From positions 1 through 11,697 of the forward strand of contig JAQIWT010001250.1 in NCBI GenBank assembly GCA_034696485.1: a stretch of 11,697 nucleotides of DNA. Reading direction: 5' to 3'. Origin of the DNA: Isohypsibius dastychi. Taxonomy: Eukaryota > Tardigrada > Eutardigrada > Parachela > Isohypsibiidae. Position numbers and translations under genes: made by a program. Below, one piece after another: positions 8,638 to 11,697 of the stretch (position 1 is the first letter of the stretch; each line of letters begins with the position of its first letter). A model generated the notes under the pieces. That model was not told where the DNA came from. It ran no database searches and was given only the letters and a program-made list of their open reading frames with translations.

Positions 8638-11126
8638 TTACAAGGATGTTCTCTGAAAGCAAATTGTCAAGAACAAATTGTCAAAAGCAACGTGAGCAAG
8701 TACGCATGTGAACCTAACAGCATCATCTAAATCAATCAGCCACCATCCCCGGGACATTATCCTCCTGAAACAATATCACAGATTAAGTCAGTCTCTAGCT
8801 TACATGAGAAGAACGTCCGATGATCACTCACCTATAAACGACAAAGACTGCGATGCAAGCCAATATTCCAACAACGAGAATCGGAATGATGGTAGCTGGT
8901 AGCAATCGCCATGACATCCCTGAAAATACGTCAATCATGACCTGAGTTGGTAATTGCTTTAAAGTTGCCATGTCTTTCCGCCGATCTGACAGCCGTTGCT
9001 GACGCCGAGGTAACCACAAAATGGCTCGTTTGGTGAAGGCCATGTACCTCCTGGCCAATCTAGTTTCTGGATAAGTGCCTCAAATAATCCATTCGGACGT
9101 TCCACCATCAGCACCTGCAACAGTGTACCAATAAGTATTTCCCGAATAACGTGCTGCTCATCTCTCAGTATTGCCTAGCTCCATAAGCATAGTACAGTAT
9201 CTCTATCCCCCCCCCCCCAGGGAGTCGAAAAAATAACTCTTTCCCTTCAAAAAATCCTCATAGAAAGAGTGTGCGGAGCATCTTCCGATTCCATCGCATC
9301 CATGTCTTGTCAGGTCAGTGTATAACAACCCGGGCAGGTGCGATGGAAAGAGCCGGGGTCAATGGCCACTTGCGAACACTCCCGGTCGTCACTCAGTCAT
9401 TTGGCAGCTCATGGAAGCAGTTAATCCTGAGTTCGGAGTGTGCCACACCGCGCTTAGGCGGACTGGCAAAATCATCACCAAGATGCGCTTCTACTTCCAT
9501 CTCAGTATTACTATTGAGCGAAGAGTGTTAATATCCTACAGCTACCCTACCCTCACATCCAAAAGAACGTAGGTAGGGGGGGGGGGGGGGTACATTTTGA
9601 TGTTCCGACACACAGAGTCTAGACTTACACTTGTTCGGTTATCTTTGTCGAAGTGCTTGACAATCATTTCTCGTCGCCGTTCACCATATTCGTTGATATA
9701 AATGGGGTCACTTGCCGTGCTGAAAGTTCGGTTCAGCAAAACTTGGGTCAGCGAACGTCCGTTGATCTCAGTGCGCGCGGCATCGACCTCCGTGATGACC
9801 TCGAAAACTCAGTAAGTTTTGTTTCCCTTTTCAAGCCTCTATAACCTTGATACCTGGGCTAATATTTCGACAAAAGAATACCCAGAGGCCACTCCAGGAT
9901 GCTGTATAAAAGAAACCAGGTTGTTTTTGTAGCATATCAAGTTGTAATTTTGGTGTTTTACCAGATGTTCTCCCGAATAGGTGAAGTTAAACATGTTCTT
10001 CGATCGACTTCGAAATTCCCTGTTAAGACGAACGATTCCCGTGTTTCCACTCTTTTTCTCAGAGCTTGGAACAATTATCAACGCCGAACGAAACGCATCC
10101 TTTGCGTCCTAGTAAAGTTCTCTGCCACCAAAAATTTTGGCCAAACTACTCAGAAGTACCTGATCGAAAATATCGTCGTTTTGCCAGGTCATATTCCCGT
10201 GCGACATCCATGTGCCAATTCCAATATCCATCGCCATGAACACCTGCAATCCTTTGAGACTTCCGTTGGATGGACCGTTGTTGTTCGTTACCAACTTACG
10301 TATTCGCCATTTGTCATTCTCAAAGTCCGGGCTTGCAGCTAGATACAAATAAGAAGGAACACGCTAGACCCATGAATATATTTTGGGCTGAAACGCGGAG
10401 AGATACGTATTGGTAATAACATCATCATTAAGCAAAAACATCTCAAAGGACTCAACCATCATTTCTCCTATTCAAGGGATTCTTGCACTTACCATGATTG
10501 CCCGGAACGTCCAACCCGGTCCAAAAAAGACAAGAACTGTAAGGAGTGATTGTGATGCCACTAGATGATCATGATGATGTTAACGGATTCAACAAGTTTC
10601 AATCACAAAAAATTTAAACTTTGGTCCCTGTGCACACCACAGTCTGGGGCCCGTTAGCTTCTTTGCAGGGTCTTATGTGTCACGCGGGGACAACTTACCA
10701 CGACTCCGCATACTGAAGTCTTTTAGCAACGGTTCAAGATGCAACTTCAATCTAGAGTTGACGGTGTAAGTTGTGTATCGAAAGCCAGTAATATGATCCA
10801 GGTTAGCTTTAAGAGAGTCCGAAGCCAGAGTATAGGTTGGCACAGCTCCAGTGTCCAAGACTATGCCGATATTTCTCCAGTTGTACGTTATCAATACATT
10901 CACGAATAGGGCAATAAAAGCTGGCCTCGAAGTCGGGTTGACAGAAACCCATGTAGGGTTTAAAGTCCTGTTCCTGATGGATGTGTCAGAAGACTGTCTG
11001 TAAACAATATGTCAGATGCGTCAAGATGTCGATGAAATTGACGTCAATCGAATAAATCATACATGGTACCATAGAGGATATTCCATGCTCTGGCCAGTTG
11101 GCTGATGAGCTTCATTTCCATGCATC
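8638..11126 (-). CDS. ANF-receptor-domain receptor copy B, short-tailed, first exon not in window
   Basis: Exons on the minus strand: 11126-11063, 10997-10699, 10536-10493, 10338-10300, 10243-10160, 10108-9962, 9901-9854, 9799-9629, 9114-(9015 or 9004), (8919 or 8941)-8832 and 8764-8638. The first seven match copy A in length and phase. The 9799-9629 exon gives LLNRTFSTASDPIYINEYGE and FDKDNRTS; the next gives LDWPGGTWPSP and FCG, the juxtamembrane signature of natriuretic-peptide receptors. Then comes one membrane span (TIIPILVVGILACIAVFVVY) and a tail starting RRIMSRGWWLIDLDDAV, like the start of a receptor-cyclase cytoplasmic part. Reading on, TAA at 8640-8638 leaves a 42-residue tail. About 402-413 residues are encoded here. 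The junction between the two exons around 9000 has two in-frame solutions, both with weak donors. No kinase or cyclase exon follows in the window. Function is probably ligand binding without catalysis, or the copy is degenerate. Confidence 0.8.
8660..8684. repeat. Short direct repeat, 14-bp period
   Basis: CAAATTGTCAA occurs at 8660-8670 and 8674-8684. It lies within the apparent cytoplasmic-tail coding region of receptor copy B and is probably a simple slippage duplication. Confidence 0.6.
9207..9218 (-). repeat. 12-base G run (minus strand) in the long intron of copy B
   Basis: Twelve C on the plus strand, so twelve G in the receptor B transcript. It lies 92 bases before the 3' end of the 514-bp intron (9628-9115) and is complementary to the C run at 9576-9590. 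Confidence 0.95.
9576..9590 (-). repeat. 15-base C run (minus strand) in the long intron of copy B
   Basis: Fifteen G on the plus strand, so fifteen C in the receptor B transcript. It lies 38 bases after the 5' splice site at 9628 (GTAAGT). Pairing with the G run at 9207-9218 would loop out 357 bases. Confidence 0.95.
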
Positions 11127-11174
11127 CTACAATTACAGAAATAAGAATATGTACTGTGAATACCGTATGCAATG
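10973..11174. repeat. Near-identical duplicated block, copy 2 (pairs with 1407-1608)
   Basis: It has one mismatch to 1407-1608 over 202 bp, including a complete intron. Similarity ends sharply at 11174; the following sequence (TCGATGTTG) is unrelated to copy A (GTGAAACC). Confidence 0.9.
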
Positions 11175-11697
11175 TCGATGTTGTTTTTGTCATCCATTTG
11201 ATTACGTTTGCAGGAGGCCTATGTTTATTAATGCAGCAGTATTGTTTCATTATCAAGCAGATCGATGTTTTATCCCCACTCTCCAGTGCAATTAAAACCG
11301 CGGGCACAATGTTGAAATGGATGAATTTGGTTGTCTAGCAAAACGTTTCTCATTTTGATTACCTGGAAATGAATGGAGAATTTCTCATCTTCTGCGACTG
11401 CTTGATGATTTCGCACACAAATCACAACAGCTGGGGCATTTGTAATGCTGCAGGCTCATCCACAGGTGGATTCGGCAATTGTCATGATCAGGGCTGGCAC
11501 AGCACAGCACAAAATTTTTTGTGCTGAGCTGCAGTTCAGTCAGTTTTTGTATTGAGCACAAAATTTTGGAAACTGTGTTCGTTCATGTATTTCAAGCTTC
11601 AAAATATTCAAAATTTCTTGCCTATCCTTCCCGCGGGTGTTCAGTGAGGATCGGTTTTAAATCGACAACAAATCACTCGTTCATCCAAAAAATCCCA
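11175..11697. other. Right-edge region, no exon found
   Basis: The counterpart of copy A exon 1 (signal peptide and first strand) should lie upstream of copy B, but I find no similar reading frame here on the minus strand. The reading frame running from 11307 through the exon at 11126 reads intron sequence. Exon 1 of copy B either lies past 11697 or is lost. Confidence 0.45.
11505..11526. repeat. AT-rich palindrome with neighbouring direct copy
   Basis: CAGCACAAAA and TTTTGTGCTG form perfect 10-base inverted arms around TT. GCACAAAATTTT at 11507-11518 is repeated exactly at 11556-11567, and the left flank contains GCACA in tandem. It could be part of an interspersed repeat or a hairpin; only one instance is in the window. 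Confidence 0.7.

Noticed and set aside
9899-10342. Plus-strand ORF of 147 codons
   Set aside because: It is the antisense shadow of receptor copy B exons 5-8, which match copy A exon by exon on the minus strand.
11044-11307. Minus-strand ORF read straight through exon 2 of copy B into intron 1
   Set aside because: The part before residue GC is intron sequence upstream of the TTGTAG acceptor; the same arrangement occurs in copy A where exon 1 joins at that acceptor.
1-11697. CRISPR arrays, bacterial operons, insertion sequences, rRNA or tRNA genes
   Set aside because: None were seen; the intron-exon structure and receptor families point to an animal nuclear genome.

Overview
The window looks like nuclear DNA of an invertebrate animal. 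Coding regions are broken by GT-AG introns, most of them only 51-65 bp long, the recognisable proteins are animal receptor families, and there is no operon structure. A tardigrade or other ecdysozoan would fit (short introns, many single-pass receptor paralogues), but the sequence alone does not settle the phylum.

Layout. (1) Positions 1-2159, minus strand: the 5' part of a receptor with an extracellular ANF-receptor (periplasmic-binding-protein-like type I) ligand-binding domain, of the natriuretic-peptide receptor / receptor guanylate cyclase class. It has nine exons in the window and runs off the left edge ('copy A'). A TATA-like box lies just upstream. (2) 2208-4630, plus strand: mostly non-coding DNA, a doubtful small cysteine-rich ORF, and an open reading frame of 288 codons (3764-4630) that I cannot assign to a family; spliced 5' exons are possible. 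(3) 4631-6818: a long stretch without a convincing gene. It contains two short tandem arrays, a palindromic CRE-like site and a 17-base G run. (4) 6819-8045, plus strand: a two-exon class A GPCR of 344 residues, complete by its motifs. (5) 8638-11126, minus strand: a second ANF-receptor gene ('copy B'), parallel to copy A exon for exon. Its first exon is not in the window. It continues through the transmembrane segment to a short cytoplasmic tail. (6) 11175-11697: no gene seen; a palindromic AT-rich element.

Copies A and B are a tandem duplicate pair with the GPCR and the orphan gene between them. All introns that can be compared keep position and phase. One 202-bp block covering a complete intron is almost identical between the copies although the other introns have diverged, which suggests recent gene conversion. 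Copy B seems to end about 42 residues after its membrane span. No kinase-homology or cyclase exon was recognised in the next 6.5 kb, so it may be a short-tailed receptor resembling the clearance receptor NPR-C, or a degenerate copy.

The most unusual pattern is in two unrelated introns on opposite strands: the GPCR intron and the long intron of copy B. In each, read in the direction of transcription, a pure C run sits shortly after the 5' splice site and a matching pure G run lies about 80-90 nt before the 3' splice site. The transcripts could form a 12-13 bp C:G stem that loops out the intron centre.
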